Shown here: positions 42,501-50,388 of the stretch, piece after piece | Layout of the letters: each line of letters begins with the position of its first letter | Position numbering within the stretch: the first letter of the stretch is position 1 | Assembly: GCA_025352125.1 (NCBI GenBank) | Contig: JANXTZ010000046.1 | Location: 1-64,000 of the forward strand | Source of the DNA: Deinococcales bacterium | GTDB taxonomy: Bacteria > Deinococcota > Deinococci > Deinococcales > JAAFIG01 | DNA: 64,000 nt | Direction: 5' to 3' | Position numbers and translations under genes: made by a program | Notes under the pieces: generated by a model | What the model saw: only the letters and a program-made list of their open reading frames with translations | What the model was told of the DNA's origin: nothing | Databases searched by the model: none

Positions 42501-43325
42501 TAGTTTCGCCTCAGCGATGGCTTTCAGACAGCGTTCACGCTCCAGGCTGCGTCCGACCATGCGCAATCCTGCCCCAACCTCGAGCGAACTTCGGGTATTG
42601 ATGCTTGACCGCGATTGTCCGCTTTGAATGCGTTCCCCCAAGACCCGCATCTTGCCCGACACCAGCTCGTCAATCTCTGCCAGGGAGTTGCGAAAATGCT
42701 CAAAATGATCTCGAGCCTCAGACGAGCGCCCCAGTACCAAACAACTGCGGATCAACGAAATGTTTGCCCGTTCATTCAGCGGCTCGAGCCTGATCTGAGC
42801 GCCCGCCAGGGCAATCACATCCTCAAAAGCCCCCGCCATTTCCGCCAGGTGCTCGAGTCTGCGCAGTCCGGCGTTCAGCTCGATCTGCCACTGATCTCGA
42901 GCCTCGAGGGTCCATTCGTCATTGACGCCCTTGAGCAATTGTTTTTGACTGAAGGCGATAAAACCGTTGATGACCGATGGATCGTGTTGCTCGCCGTTAC
43001 CAGCCAATTGCAGGCGAATCAGGCTCAGATCGAGCCGCAGTCTTGATGGCTCGAGTTGCACACGCTCGCGGTCTGAGGCAAAGACATCCCGCCCGAGTGA
43101 TTGCGACACCCGCCACATCAACTGACTGAGGTTTTTGCGACCCCTCTCGGGGCGCTCGAGCGACCAGAAGACGTCGGCAAGATCATCGCGGTCGTGTGCC
43201 TGTTGGTAAAATCCCAGATACGCCAGCAAGCTGCGCTCGAGTTTGGAATGAAATTTTACGGTCATGCCCTGGGCGTCGCTGACCGCAAATTCACCCAAGA
43301 GGTTGACGTAAATCAGATCATTCAT
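39546..43325 (-). CDS. Large BTAD/AAA/TPR transcriptional regulator
   Basis: The 1259-residue protein has an N-terminal BTAD-type region (residues 1-250; a winged-helix-like start, then YLGFYQQAHDRDDLADVFW). A STAND-like ATPase follows, with Walker A EGEPGIGKT (about 284-292) and Walker B LAVFIDDLQWADE (about 389). A long array of TPR-like helices covers about 640-1130. At the C-terminus, LPTVEDLANALNTSVATIKRDLAALR is a DeoR/LacI-like HTH. Such proteins sense a signal through ATPase and TPR parts and activate transcription. Having DNA-binding-like parts at both ends is unusual. The start lies 5 bases after TAACAT. Confidence 0.85.
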   Translation of the reverse strand: MNDLIYVNLLGEFAVSDAQGMTVKFHSKLERSLLAYLGFYQQAHDRDDLADVFWSLERPERGRKNLSQLMWRVSQSLGRDVFASDRERVQLEPSRLRLDLSLIRLQLAGNGEQHDPSVINGFIAFSQKQLLKGVNDEWTLEARDQWQIELNAGLRRLEHLAEMAGAFEDVIALAGAQIRLEPLNERANISLIRSCLVLGRSSEARDHFEHFRNSLAEIDELVSGKMRVLGERIQSGQSRSSINTRSSLEVGAGLRMVGRSLERERCLKAIAEAKLGVGRVVLIEGEPGIGKTKLIQSLTDDATWRGQNVLRATAQEWCQLEPYSVIREMLGDNLGSLRLEMVRTQLAQVWLQEAARVVPKLLAGTPKVSFEEHHEPQRLRESLIEVFKTLARIQPLAVFIDDLQWADEPSLELLTGLGRILESLPIVVVIGFRSLEARGRLEVWQCIENLEGQSLTTRLELQALKREKIKEMAQKALGIALLPEVVTHLEHVSQGNPMFVLQTLKVLLETGIALEDQSLWMNRLKTMPLATGLREVIVSRLSRLEARTRDLLQLAAAIGARFEFEMLQDLTQLPTLELLDMLDALIQTGFLQEIEPGFGFAHDQLRTTIYQQLSKTQSSQLHLQILQNLEVAGVSAPEVLANHAERAEQYLLAKRYRLTCAEHALALHSYPQALQDLQAIGDLEQTDFDAGEQIRFLEARIRADGVQNGFERMLRDMTSLDALFERLPSKRLELVCRRAKTLAGIGRTSEALALIDNAMLERLNHDAHDQAQVFIAKGGVFLAGGGPFDLALEPLILAVQLCVDHQLKLEPEARANLGLAFSQLGQFSDALNEYQTALRLAEQDFDTHREALTLGRIAACYCSQGYCRDAIPYLERAIALCHKLGLRVEEAKNLSNFGFTQFQIGNVNKGIELYDQALELSKAIGATFSEAHILGATAFYKYLHSDPELARGQLQLALEKYLELGDLEGQGFIMSQLGLLHHWGGQLERANDFLREAREVMSNIKDLTGEMSALVWLIENMILQDRVIEAQVLASEGQQQSKLHQLPNQEMQFTRLIAKIEFLNGSTRASLKYLQDCLPESGQYQGVVIDGFYRFHLLNFEVLTALDEPKNALIALEKAHKHAQIELQSYPESQRVGWRKAIPVVNKILSLFEQHFELKISVRLASKDAPTGRTLQENEFLNVDLVIHKPEDDQFLDKTKRRQHQLERLCIQALEQGALPTVEDLANALNTSVATIKRDLAALRATNVNLSTRGARISA

Positions 43326-43328
43326 GCC

Positions 43329-43916
43329 TTATGTTAACAGTTCAGCTTCGGCTCGAGCTTGAGCCTGATCTTGCAGTGCCGTCCAGTCACTTCTGAGCAT
43401 GGCATACGCCGCATGATCGACTTGTTTTGCGTGAAGCATCCAAACCTCTCGAAGTACGCCCTCGAACTGAAAACCCAATCGTTGTGCCAACGCTCGAGAT
43501 TTATGGTTCTCAACGTGCGCCTGCAACTCGAGACGGTTCAAGCCAAGGTCGTCGAACACAAAGCCCAGCATTGCCAGCAGCGCTTTGGACATCAAACCGC
43601 GCCCGCCAACATCTGCGCCCAGCCAGTAGCCAACCATCGTGCTTTTCGCTTGGCGATCAACTGGAAAAAAGAGAATTCCGCCCACCAAGCGACCCTCGAG
43701 CCAGATGCCAACCCAGGGTAAACCGTCCTCGGCGTACCTCGTGATGCCGCGCTTGATAAAATCTTGCGCCTGCTCGAGCGTTTGAATCGTTTGTCCCCAC
43801 TCGAGCCAGACGCCCAAATGGTCCTTGTTGGCAAGTACAAACGCCAGAAATTCTGGCGCGTGGCGAAACTCGAGAAATCGTAAATCTGCGCCGTCTCCAA
43901 GGTCATGTTTGAACAT
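43329..43916 (-). CDS. GNAT acetyltransferase, RimJ/RimL type
   Basis: The 195-residue protein shows the RimL-type GNAT pattern: LRFLEFRHAPEFLAFVLANKDHLGVWLEW, YWLGADVGGRGLMSKALLAML (acetyl-CoA loop), and LNRLELQAHVENHKSRALAQRLGFQFEGVLRE. Targets of this group include ribosomal protein N-termini and small amines. It ends 3 bases before the BTAD regulator starts and probably sits in the same transcript. Confidence 0.88.
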   Translation of the reverse strand: MFKHDLGDGADLRFLEFRHAPEFLAFVLANKDHLGVWLEWGQTIQTLEQAQDFIKRGITRYAEDGLPWVGIWLEGRLVGGILFFPVDRQAKSTMVGYWLGADVGGRGLMSKALLAMLGFVFDDLGLNRLELQAHVENHKSRALAQRLGFQFEGVLREVWMLHAKQVDHAAYAMLRSDWTALQDQAQARAEAELLT

Positions 43917-43949
43917 GCTTCACGATAAACCAAAACCCGAGCCTTGCGT

Positions 43950-45098
43950 TCACGTCCATTGGTGAGGGTCGAACAATCGACTGTGCTCATCCATCGCAAA
44001 ACGGTCGGTCATGCCCGCCAAGTAATCGCAAACCGCGCGTTCAAGCCCAACCAATTCAACCCGCGCTCGAGCACCCTCGGGCATCATGGTGGGGCGTTTG
44101 AAAAACGCATCGAACAGGGCACTCAAAATATGTTCAGCTTTGTGAACTTGGCGTTCCTTGCGGTAATGGCGGTACAGGTTGACGTACAAAAAGCTTTTCA
44201 ATTCCTTTAACTCGAGCATTGCGGCATCCGAGTGACAGACCACGGTGCTTTTGGCACGGCGCACATCACTTAAACTCGAGATGTTGTGCTTTGTCAGTGC
44301 CGCGTCGGTGGTGGTGATGATGTCGGTAATCACCCAACCCAGCAATTCTCGTATCAAAACCCGTCGTTCAAACTCCGACACGCGGCTTGGTGTAAAACCA
44401 AGCTCAGACGTGAAACGTTGCCAGACTTTCAACTCGAGCAACATCTCGTCCGTGAGCAACCCACTGCGCAGACCATCGTCCAGATCGTGGGTGTTGTACG
44501 CCGTCTCATCGGCAATGTTGGCAATTTGTGCCTCGAGCGACGCAATCCAAGTTGGCTCAAACGCCTGAATTTCAATCAAATCAGATTCGGTTTCGTGCTT
44601 GACCATGCCCTCGAGCGTCTCCCAAGCCAGGTTCAAACCATCCCAATCTGCATAACGCTTCTCGAGCTTGGTCACCACCCGAAAAGACTGCTTGTTGTGG
44701 TCAAAACCCCCAGAGCCGCGCATCAACTCGTTCAAAATTCGTTCGCCCGCATGACCAAACGGCGGATGTCCAAGATCGTGTGCCAGCGCCACCGTTTCCG
44801 CCAAATCCTCGTTCACCCCAAGCGCCCGCGCTATCGTTTTGGCAACCTGCGCCACCTCGAGCGTGTGGGTCAAACGCGTGCGGTAATGATCGCCCTCGGT
44901 GTTGACAAAAACCTGGGTTTTGTACTCGAGCCGTCGAAACGCACCCGTGTGAATCACGCGGTCGCGGTCTTTTTGAAAAACCGTTCGATACGCGCTTTCC
45001 TCTTCAGGGTGCAGCCTTCCCTTGGACTCACTACTCAAGACGGCATACGGTGCCAAGGTCAGTCGTTCGTTTTCCTCGAGCTTTGCGCGGTCAAACAT
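43950..45098 (-). CDS. dgt: Deoxyguanosinetriphosphate triphosphohydrolase-like HD protein
   Basis: This protein of 382 residues has the HD metal site: RLTHTLEVAQVAKTIARAL (His), then ALAHDLGHPPFGHAGE (HD). An N-terminal RTVFQKDRDRVIHTGAFRRLEYKTQVF matches dNTPase family type 2. It hydrolyses dNTPs to nucleoside and tripolyphosphate. ATG 45098 is 7 bases after TACACT, so leaderless; the longer upstream frame has no support. With dcd elsewhere in the window, it adds to dNTP pool control. Confidence 0.9.
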   Translation of the reverse strand: MFDRAKLEENERLTLAPYAVLSSESKGRLHPEEESAYRTVFQKDRDRVIHTGAFRRLEYKTQVFVNTEGDHYRTRLTHTLEVAQVAKTIARALGVNEDLAETVALAHDLGHPPFGHAGERILNELMRGSGGFDHNKQSFRVVTKLEKRYADWDGLNLAWETLEGMVKHETESDLIEIQAFEPTWIASLEAQIANIADETAYNTHDLDDGLRSGLLTDEMLLELKVWQRFTSELGFTPSRVSEFERRVLIRELLGWVITDIITTTDAALTKHNISSLSDVRRAKSTVVCHSDAAMLELKELKSFLYVNLYRHYRKERQVHKAEHILSALFDAFFKRPTMMPEGARARVELVGLERAVCDYLAGMTDRFAMDEHSRLFDPHQWT

Positions 45099-45189
45099 GC
45101 CTGACAGTGTACAGGAGTTTGTTAAAAGTTCTTGTCGGTCATTTTCCAAACGAAACAAGAAAAACTGAATTATGGTCCCTCGAGCACAG

Positions 45190-45276
45190 AATAAAACTCC
45201 CTTCTCCTGATGTTGGGAGAAGCGATTCCGCCCGAAGGTGCGTCTTGGAATCAAGAAGGGTTGGGGATGAGGGTGG
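45190..45276. repeat. Interspersed repeat, long copy with nested hairpin
   Basis: The first 33 bases (45190-45222) are identical to 37950-37982. A 35-base insert (about 45223-45257) with its own GATTCC/GGAATC stem follows before the element resumes as GGGTTGGGGATGAGGGTGG. It lies between dgt and htpG. Confidence 0.85.
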
Positions 45277-45301
45277 AAATATGGTTTTCTTTCTCGCAAT
45301 T

Positions 45302-47164
45302 CTACCCAAGCAACCTGTTCAAGCGCCTCACAAAATCCACCCGATCAGGAATTTCTGCCCCCTCGAGCAACAACGATTGCACCAACAACACGTGCGCGGT
45401 GTCGTCCAAGGTTTCATCGTTTGCGTCTTTCAAACCAACGATCAACGGATGGTTCGGGTTCAACTCGAGAATTGGCTTTGTTGCTGGCATTTCCGATTCT
45501 CTTCCCATCTGGCGCAGCATGGCTTGCATCTGGAAGGTCGGGTCGGTGTCGTCTGTGACCACGCAGGCTGGAGACTCGAGCAGACGGCTTGAAGCTTTGA
45601 CATCTTTGACCAGATCACCCAGCGCGGTTTTGATTCGGTTGATGATCGGTGCGGCTTTTTTGGCGGCTTTGGCATTGGTTTCAGATTTCAACTCATCGGC
45701 AACATCGCCTCGGTTGACGGCTTTCAACTCGAGGTCTTTGTACTTGCCGTACCCTTGAATCACAATGTCATCAATCTCATCGTCGCAGATCAGCACCTCA
45801 ATGTCTTTTTTGCGGTACGCCTCGAGCAAGGGACTGGCGCGAAGCACGTTTTCAGTGCCGCCCGTGATGAAATAAATCGCTTTCTGGTCGGCTTGCATCC
45901 TAGCTTGATAGTCGGCAAAACCCGTCAAGCCCTCAATCTTGCTGGATTTAAACCGCACCAGTTCGGCTAGGGTGTCACGGTTTTCAAAATCCTGGTACAA
46001 ACCCTCTTTTAACGGACGGTTGAACGCCAGAATAAACGTATTCCAAGTGTCTTTCTCGTCGCTGGCAATCCTCGAGAATTCCGAGATTAATTTCTTGACC
46101 GTTGCCGTGCGAATGGTTTTCATGATCTTGTTCTGTTGCAAGATTTCTCGAGAGACGTTTAACGGCAAGTCCTCAGAGTCGATCACACCCTGCACAAATC
46201 GCAACCAGGTTGGAAGCAGTTCCTTGTCGTCGTCGGTGATAAATACGCGACGCACGTAAAGTTTAACGCCCGGTTTGTAGTTGGCGTGATACAGGTCAAA
46301 CGGCGCGGCTTTGGGTACAAACAACAAACTGGTGTACTGAATCGTGCCCTCGGCTTTGTTGTGCAACCAAAAGAGCGGTTCATCCATGCTGTGGCTGGTT
46401 GACTTGAAAAACTCGATGTAATCTTCGTCTTTCAAATCATTCTTGCTTCTGGACCAGATGGCGCTGGCGCTATTGATCTGCTCAATTGCCTGAGATTTGG
46501 TGTTTTCCGCGCCGTCTTTGCCGTACTCGGTTTTTTCAAAATGGAGGAATATTGGGAAGGCAATATGGTTCGAGTATTTTTTGACCAGTTGCTCGAGTTG
46601 CCATCGGTTGGCGTACTCGTTACCCTCCTCGTTCAAGTAGAGTTTGATCAGTGTGCCCTGGGTGTCTTTGCTGGCAGGCTCGAGTTCATAACCGCCCTTG
46701 CCGTCAGAACTCCACTTCCAAGCTTCGGCTTCACCCGCACGGCGCGAAACGACCTCCACCCTGTTAGCCACCATGAACGCCGAGTAAAACCCAACGCCAA
46801 ACTGCCCAATCAAATTGGAATCTTTTTTCGCGTCGCCCGAAAGTCCCGCCAGAAAGCTTTTGGTGCCACTTTTGGCAATGGTCCCCAGGTGCTCGACCAG
46901 ATCGGTCTGGTTCATGCCGATGCCGTTGTCCTCAATCTCGAGGCTGCGCTCTGAGGCTGTGTCATCAAAACGCAAATCGATGCGTGGCGACCAGGTGACT
47001 TGTTTAAATTGATCGTCCGTGATGGTCGCGTACTTGAACTTGTCAATCGCGTCGTTGGCGTTCGAGATCAACTCGCGCAAAAATATTTCTTTGTGGCTGT
47101 AGAGCGAGTGAATGATGAGGTGCAGCAATTGACTGACTTCGGTCTGAAATTCGTGTTTGGGCAT
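45302..47164 (-). CDS. htpG: Chaperone HtpG (Hsp90)
   Basis: The 620-residue Hsp90 begins EFQTEVSQLLHLIIHSLYSHKEIFLRELISNANDAIDK and has the GHKL ATP-binding motifs DNGIGM and GQFGVGFYSAFMVA, the middle-domain Arg in NVSREILQQNK, and a C-terminal dimerisation region. It folds and protects client proteins with ATP. GGAGGA lies before ATG 47164, fixing the start. The promoter at 47215-47242 looks like a housekeeping one; no CIRCE element is visible. Confidence 0.96.
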   Translation of the reverse strand: MPKHEFQTEVSQLLHLIIHSLYSHKEIFLRELISNANDAIDKFKYATITDDQFKQVTWSPRIDLRFDDTASERSLEIEDNGIGMNQTDLVEHLGTIAKSGTKSFLAGLSGDAKKDSNLIGQFGVGFYSAFMVANRVEVVSRRAGEAEAWKWSSDGKGGYELEPASKDTQGTLIKLYLNEEGNEYANRWQLEQLVKKYSNHIAFPIFLHFEKTEYGKDGAENTKSQAIEQINSASAIWSRSKNDLKDEDYIEFFKSTSHSMDEPLFWLHNKAEGTIQYTSLLFVPKAAPFDLYHANYKPGVKLYVRRVFITDDDKELLPTWLRFVQGVIDSEDLPLNVSREILQQNKIMKTIRTATVKKLISEFSRIASDEKDTWNTFILAFNRPLKEGLYQDFENRDTLAELVRFKSSKIEGLTGFADYQARMQADQKAIYFITGGTENVLRASPLLEAYRKKDIEVLICDDEIDDIVIQGYGKYKDLELKAVNRGDVADELKSETNAKAAKKAAPIINRIKTALGDLVKDVKASSRLLESPACVVTDDTDPTFQMQAMLRQMGRESEMPATKPILELNPNHPLIVGLKDANDETLDDTAHVLLVQSLLLEGAEIPDRVDFVRRLNRLLG

Positions 47165-47214
47165 GGTTTTTACTTCCTCCGTAAGACAAATATCTTGTAG
47201 CAAACGCACAGTAC

Positions 47215-47242
47215 ATCTTACGTTGCAAAACTGATTTTACAA
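47215..47242 (-). promoter_or_regulatory. htpG promoter
   Basis: On the minus strand TTGTAA (47237-47242), 16 bases, TAAGAT (47215-47220), about 50 bases before the ATG. Confidence 0.6.
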
Positions 47243-47284
47243 AAAGCCTGCAACTTGCGACAAGACCTTTGATCACGCTCGAGT

Positions 47285-48979
47285 TCACCTTGCAACAAAC
47301 ACAATTGCGTTCGGCACGGCTCGAGAGGCGCTGTTCGGCAGCATTCCTCCTGCCAGAAAAACTTGCGCACTGCCGCCAGAATCCAGACGCATCGCCTCCT
47401 TTAAACCCGCCGCAACAAGCGCTCGAGCGAACTCTTCTGGCGTTCCCGACTCGAGGAACGCCACCACCCAATTGTTTTGCTGATCGATACCGATGGCAAC
47501 CTGTTTGGTCTTGCGCCAGATTTCTTTGCTGGTGTCAAACCCTTCACTCGAGGCGTTGATGGCGTACAAACTGTTCGTGACCAGTTTTGGTCCTGCCGCC
47601 AGAATATTTTGGGCGCTGGCGAACACTGGGTCTGACCACGTGGTGCTGATGGTGAGCGTGTCATTGAGGTTCGCCGTGAACCCAGGAAATGCCAGTGGGT
47701 TCAAACTGAAGGTGATTTGACCGAGCGCTGGCGTAAAACCCTCATCGTGAAGCTCGAGGATTTTACCGTCTTGAACAACAATTGTTGTGAATCCTAGTCC
47801 GCCCGTTGGTACAAAACCGTCGCCGACAAAATAGGTCAACCATTGCGGGTGCGGCGCGGCTCGAGCGGTGTTCACGCCCCAGGTTTTGCCGTTCAAACCC
47901 AAATTGAGTCGCACCTTCGGCGTTCCCCAGACGGCTCGAGTCCCAAAAAGATCATCGGTCAATAGTCCCAGCGTTGCGCGGTTTCCTCTGGCGTAACTGA
48001 GGATTTGATTGTTGCTCACCACCAAATCCACACTTAAACTTTGCGTTACATCGTAATAACCACCGTTCACTGCCACAACCGCGCCTGCATCCTCGGCGTA
48101 CTCGAGCGCGGTTTTGCCACCCCCCAGACCTGCCGTGACCACAAAAGGTTTGAATTTTCCAGCCTCGAGCGTGATGAGGTGCAACTGATTGGAAAGTGAA
48201 TAACTGATTCCAGTTGGAGCAAGTCCAGGTGTTGGCGTCGGCGCGTCAGGAATCACCACGTCCACGACAACACGATCAGGATTGCTGAGACTGGAAAGTT
48301 GCACTGTGGCGTGCTTGGAAATTTCAAGCTCGAGAACAGTATTCAATCCGTCAGGCACAAGCCGCGCCCTCGAAAGCGATTCGCCTCCAATAGGAATGAA
48401 CCTGCCCGTGCTTAAAAAAGTGTTCTCGAGATGGATTTTGATTTTGTTGTTGGAGATTTGCTCGAGACTGGCGTTAACTCCCTTGGAAACATCTATGGCT
48501 ATACGGCTTGTACGCCCTCTGGAGGCTCGAGCGTCAAACACTTGCACCAAACCGCCCACTGGCACAAAGGGGGTGTCCTGATCTGCCTCAAAATTGATGC
48601 TGGCGAGGTTCGGATCACTCGGCGGCGTCAAGGTAAAACCAAGCTCGGTGAGCACTTGAACCTGTACAAAAACCTGATTCTCGAGCATCAACGGTGCTTC
48701 CAAATATGTCAAAACATTATTTTGCGCGAGCCAACCCTTTAACGGCAGGTACTCGAGCGTCAAACCACCACGTTTGAACCTCAACTGCCCAGACAAGCTC
48801 GAAGTCTGAATGCTCACCCCAAATAGCTCCAATCTCGAGATTGGAATCAAATCCAGTCCAGGTTTCAGGTCAACTCGGGATTCCAAGGCTGGGGTTAGTG
48901 GTACACCAGCAAAAGTGATGGGTGCGGCGATTGCACTCGAGAAAGCCATCAAAAGGACAAGAAAAAGAAATCGAATCAC
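47285..48979 (-). CDS. Exported phosphodiester-glycosidase (NAGPA) domain protein
   Basis: The 564-residue protein has a signal peptide (IRFLFLVLLMAFSSAIAA). The N-terminal half includes a copper-amine-oxidase-N-like part (LKGWLAQNNVLTYLEAPLMLENQVFVQVQVL) and an AMIN-like stretch ending DRVVVDVVIPD. The C-terminal half is the NAGPA domain with AVVAVNGGYYD, AAPHPQWLTYFVGDG and AMRLDSGGSAQVFLAGG. It probably acts on envelope polysaccharides in the periplasm. The GTG start is 5 bases after TAGCAT. Confidence 0.82.
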   Translation of the reverse strand: MIRFLFLVLLMAFSSAIAAPITFAGVPLTPALESRVDLKPGLDLIPISRLELFGVSIQTSSLSGQLRFKRGGLTLEYLPLKGWLAQNNVLTYLEAPLMLENQVFVQVQVLTELGFTLTPPSDPNLASINFEADQDTPFVPVGGLVQVFDARASRGRTSRIAIDVSKGVNASLEQISNNKIKIHLENTFLSTGRFIPIGGESLSRARLVPDGLNTVLELEISKHATVQLSSLSNPDRVVVDVVIPDAPTPTPGLAPTGISYSLSNQLHLITLEAGKFKPFVVTAGLGGGKTALEYAEDAGAVVAVNGGYYDVTQSLSVDLVVSNNQILSYARGNRATLGLLTDDLFGTRAVWGTPKVRLNLGLNGKTWGVNTARAAPHPQWLTYFVGDGFVPTGGLGFTTIVVQDGKILELHDEGFTPALGQITFSLNPLAFPGFTANLNDTLTISTTWSDPVFASAQNILAAGPKLVTNSLYAINASSEGFDTSKEIWRKTKQVAIGIDQQNNWVVAFLESGTPEEFARALVAAGLKEAMRLDSGGSAQVFLAGGMLPNSASRAVPNAIVFVAR

Positions 48980-49140
48980 AACCCATGCTAACGACCCGCA
49001 AGCTCAGGAATCTGAGAAAAGTCTCAAAGGTTAAGTATTTCAACCTTCACACAAGACTTTTATCTTGAACCCGACCTTATCAAAATGAGCTGTGTGATTT
49101 TAAGCACTCGAGAAACCCTGTACCCTGCTATACTTTTCAC

Positions 49141-49638
49141 ATGATAGAGCCGAGTATCGCACTTTACGGGGAAGCGTTTGCCAAAGTCACCGCTTCGCTC
49201 GATGAATTACTGACCAAAGCACATGTCCGCTACGCCATGCTGGTTGATCGCAAAGGTTTTGTGCTGGCACACCGCGAGGCGCTCTGGGCACCCAAGCCGC
49301 CAACGCTGGATTCCATCGCCACCCTGATTGCCGGCAATGCCGCCGCCACCAGTGCCCTCGCCAAACTTTTGGGCGAACGCCGTTTTAACGAACTGGTGCA
49401 TCAGGGCGAACGCATCGGCTTGTACGTCGAAGAAATCTCCAACGAGGGTTTGCTGGTCGTGATCTTTGACGAAACCGCACCGATTGGACGCGTCAAACTG
49501 TTTGCCAAAAAATCCATCGAAGAAATCAGTGGATTAATTGACTCGCTCGGCAGTGTCGAAACCACCAATGCCGACCTCGGCAATGACTTTGCCCTCGACG
49601 CAAGCGCCCTGCTCGACGATTTGTTCAAGGGGATGTAA
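49141..49638 (+). CDS. mglB: MglB, roadblock-domain GTPase-activating protein
   Basis: This 165-residue Roadblock/LC7 protein has [41 protein letters not shown] helix and [23 protein letters not shown]. In Myxococcus MglB stimulates MglA GTP hydrolysis and sets polarity; Thermus has the same pair. TATACT, 6 bases, ATG makes it leaderless. Its stop overlaps the mglA ATG by one base. Confidence 0.88.
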   Translation: MIEPSIALYGEAFAKVTASLDELLTKAHVRYAMLVDRKGFVLAHREALWAPKPPTLDSIATLIAGNAAATSALAKLLGERRFNELVHQGERIGLYVEEISNEGLLVVIFDETAPIGRVKLFAKKSIEEISGLIDSLGSVETTNADLGNDFALDASALLDDLFKGM

Positions 49639-50228
49639 TGTCAACCATCAATTTCGCAGCTCGAGAAATCAATTGTAAAATCGTGTATTACGGACCTGGC
49701 GTGGCAGGCAAGACCACCAACCTCAAATGGATTTACAAACAAGTTGACGACAGCGTGAAGGGCGAGATGGTTTCGCTCGCCACCGAGGACGAACGCACCC
49801 TGTTCTTCGACTTTCTGCCGATAGATTTGGGCACAGTTCAAGGCTTCAAAACCCGTTTTCACCTCTACACCGTGCCAGGGCAAGTCTTTTACAATGCCAG
49901 CCGCAAACTGATTTTGCGCGGCGTGGATGGCATTATTTTTGTTGCCGACAGCGCCCCAAACCGCCTTCGCGCCAACGCCGAATCCATGCGCAATTTACGC
50001 GAGAATTTGCAAGAATACAACCTGTCCCTAGACGAAATCCCCATGATCGTGCAATTCAACAAACGCGACCTGCCCGACGCCATGCCGATTGAAATGCTTC
50101 GAGCCGTGGTTGACCCCAAAGGACAATTCCCATTCCAGGAAGGTGCAGCCTCGAGTGGCGGCGGCGTGTTCGAGACATTGCGTGCCGTGTCAAAAATGGT
50201 TCTCGAGCGTCTGGCGAAAAGCAAGTAA
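49638..50228 (+). CDS. mglA: MglA, Ras-like GTPase
   Basis: The 196-residue small GTPase has P-loop [10 protein letters not shown] (G19-N28), a switch region with [15 protein letters not shown], the unusual [13 protein letters not shown] (Walker B/G3), and NKRDLPD (G4). Proline before the G3 Gly-Gln is typical of MglA. It works with MglB in cell polarity, motility or pilus placement. A strong terminator follows. Confidence 0.92.
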   Translation: MSTINFAAREINCKIVYYGPGVAGKTTNLKWIYKQVDDSVKGEMVSLATEDERTLFFDFLPIDLGTVQGFKTRFHLYTVPGQVFYNASRKLILRGVDGIIFVADSAPNRLRANAESMRNLRENLQEYNLSLDEIPMIVQFNKRDLPDAMPIEMLRAVVDPKGQFPFQEGAASSGGGVFETLRAVSKMVLERLAKSK

Positions 50229-50251
50229 GCGAATAGCAATTAGCTGAATGC

Positions 50252-50291
50252 AAAATCTCGAGCGTCCGAAACTTCAGACGCTCGAGATTTT
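50252..50291. terminator. Bidirectional terminator with CTCGAG stem
   Basis: AAAATCTCGAGCGTC (50252-50266) pairs perfectly with GACGCTCGAGATTTT (50277-50291). It lies between convergent mglA and the DAHP synthase gene. Confidence 0.88.
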
Positions 50292-50360
50292 GGAGTTTTA
50301 TTTGGAGTGTCAAGGCAAGATTTCTCGAGCCAAATGATGAAGCATATAAAGGTTTTTGGC

Positions 50361-50388
50361 TAACGGCTAATTGCTTACGGCTAATTGC
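50361..50388. repeat. 14-bp tandem repeat at the 3' end of the DAHP synthase gene
   Basis: ACGGCTAATTGCTT is present twice in a row. It overlaps the last codons (KQLAVSN, stop) of the minus-strand gene. AGCAATTAGC at 50236-50245 is its inverted partner after mglA. Such GCTAATTGC-type text at gene ends recurs in several bacterial lineages. Confidence 0.7.

Noticed and set aside
39546..43325. BTAD regulator as sign of an antibiotic gene cluster
   Set aside because: No polyketide, peptide synthetase or tailoring genes are near; neighbours are an acetyltransferase and lipoproteins.
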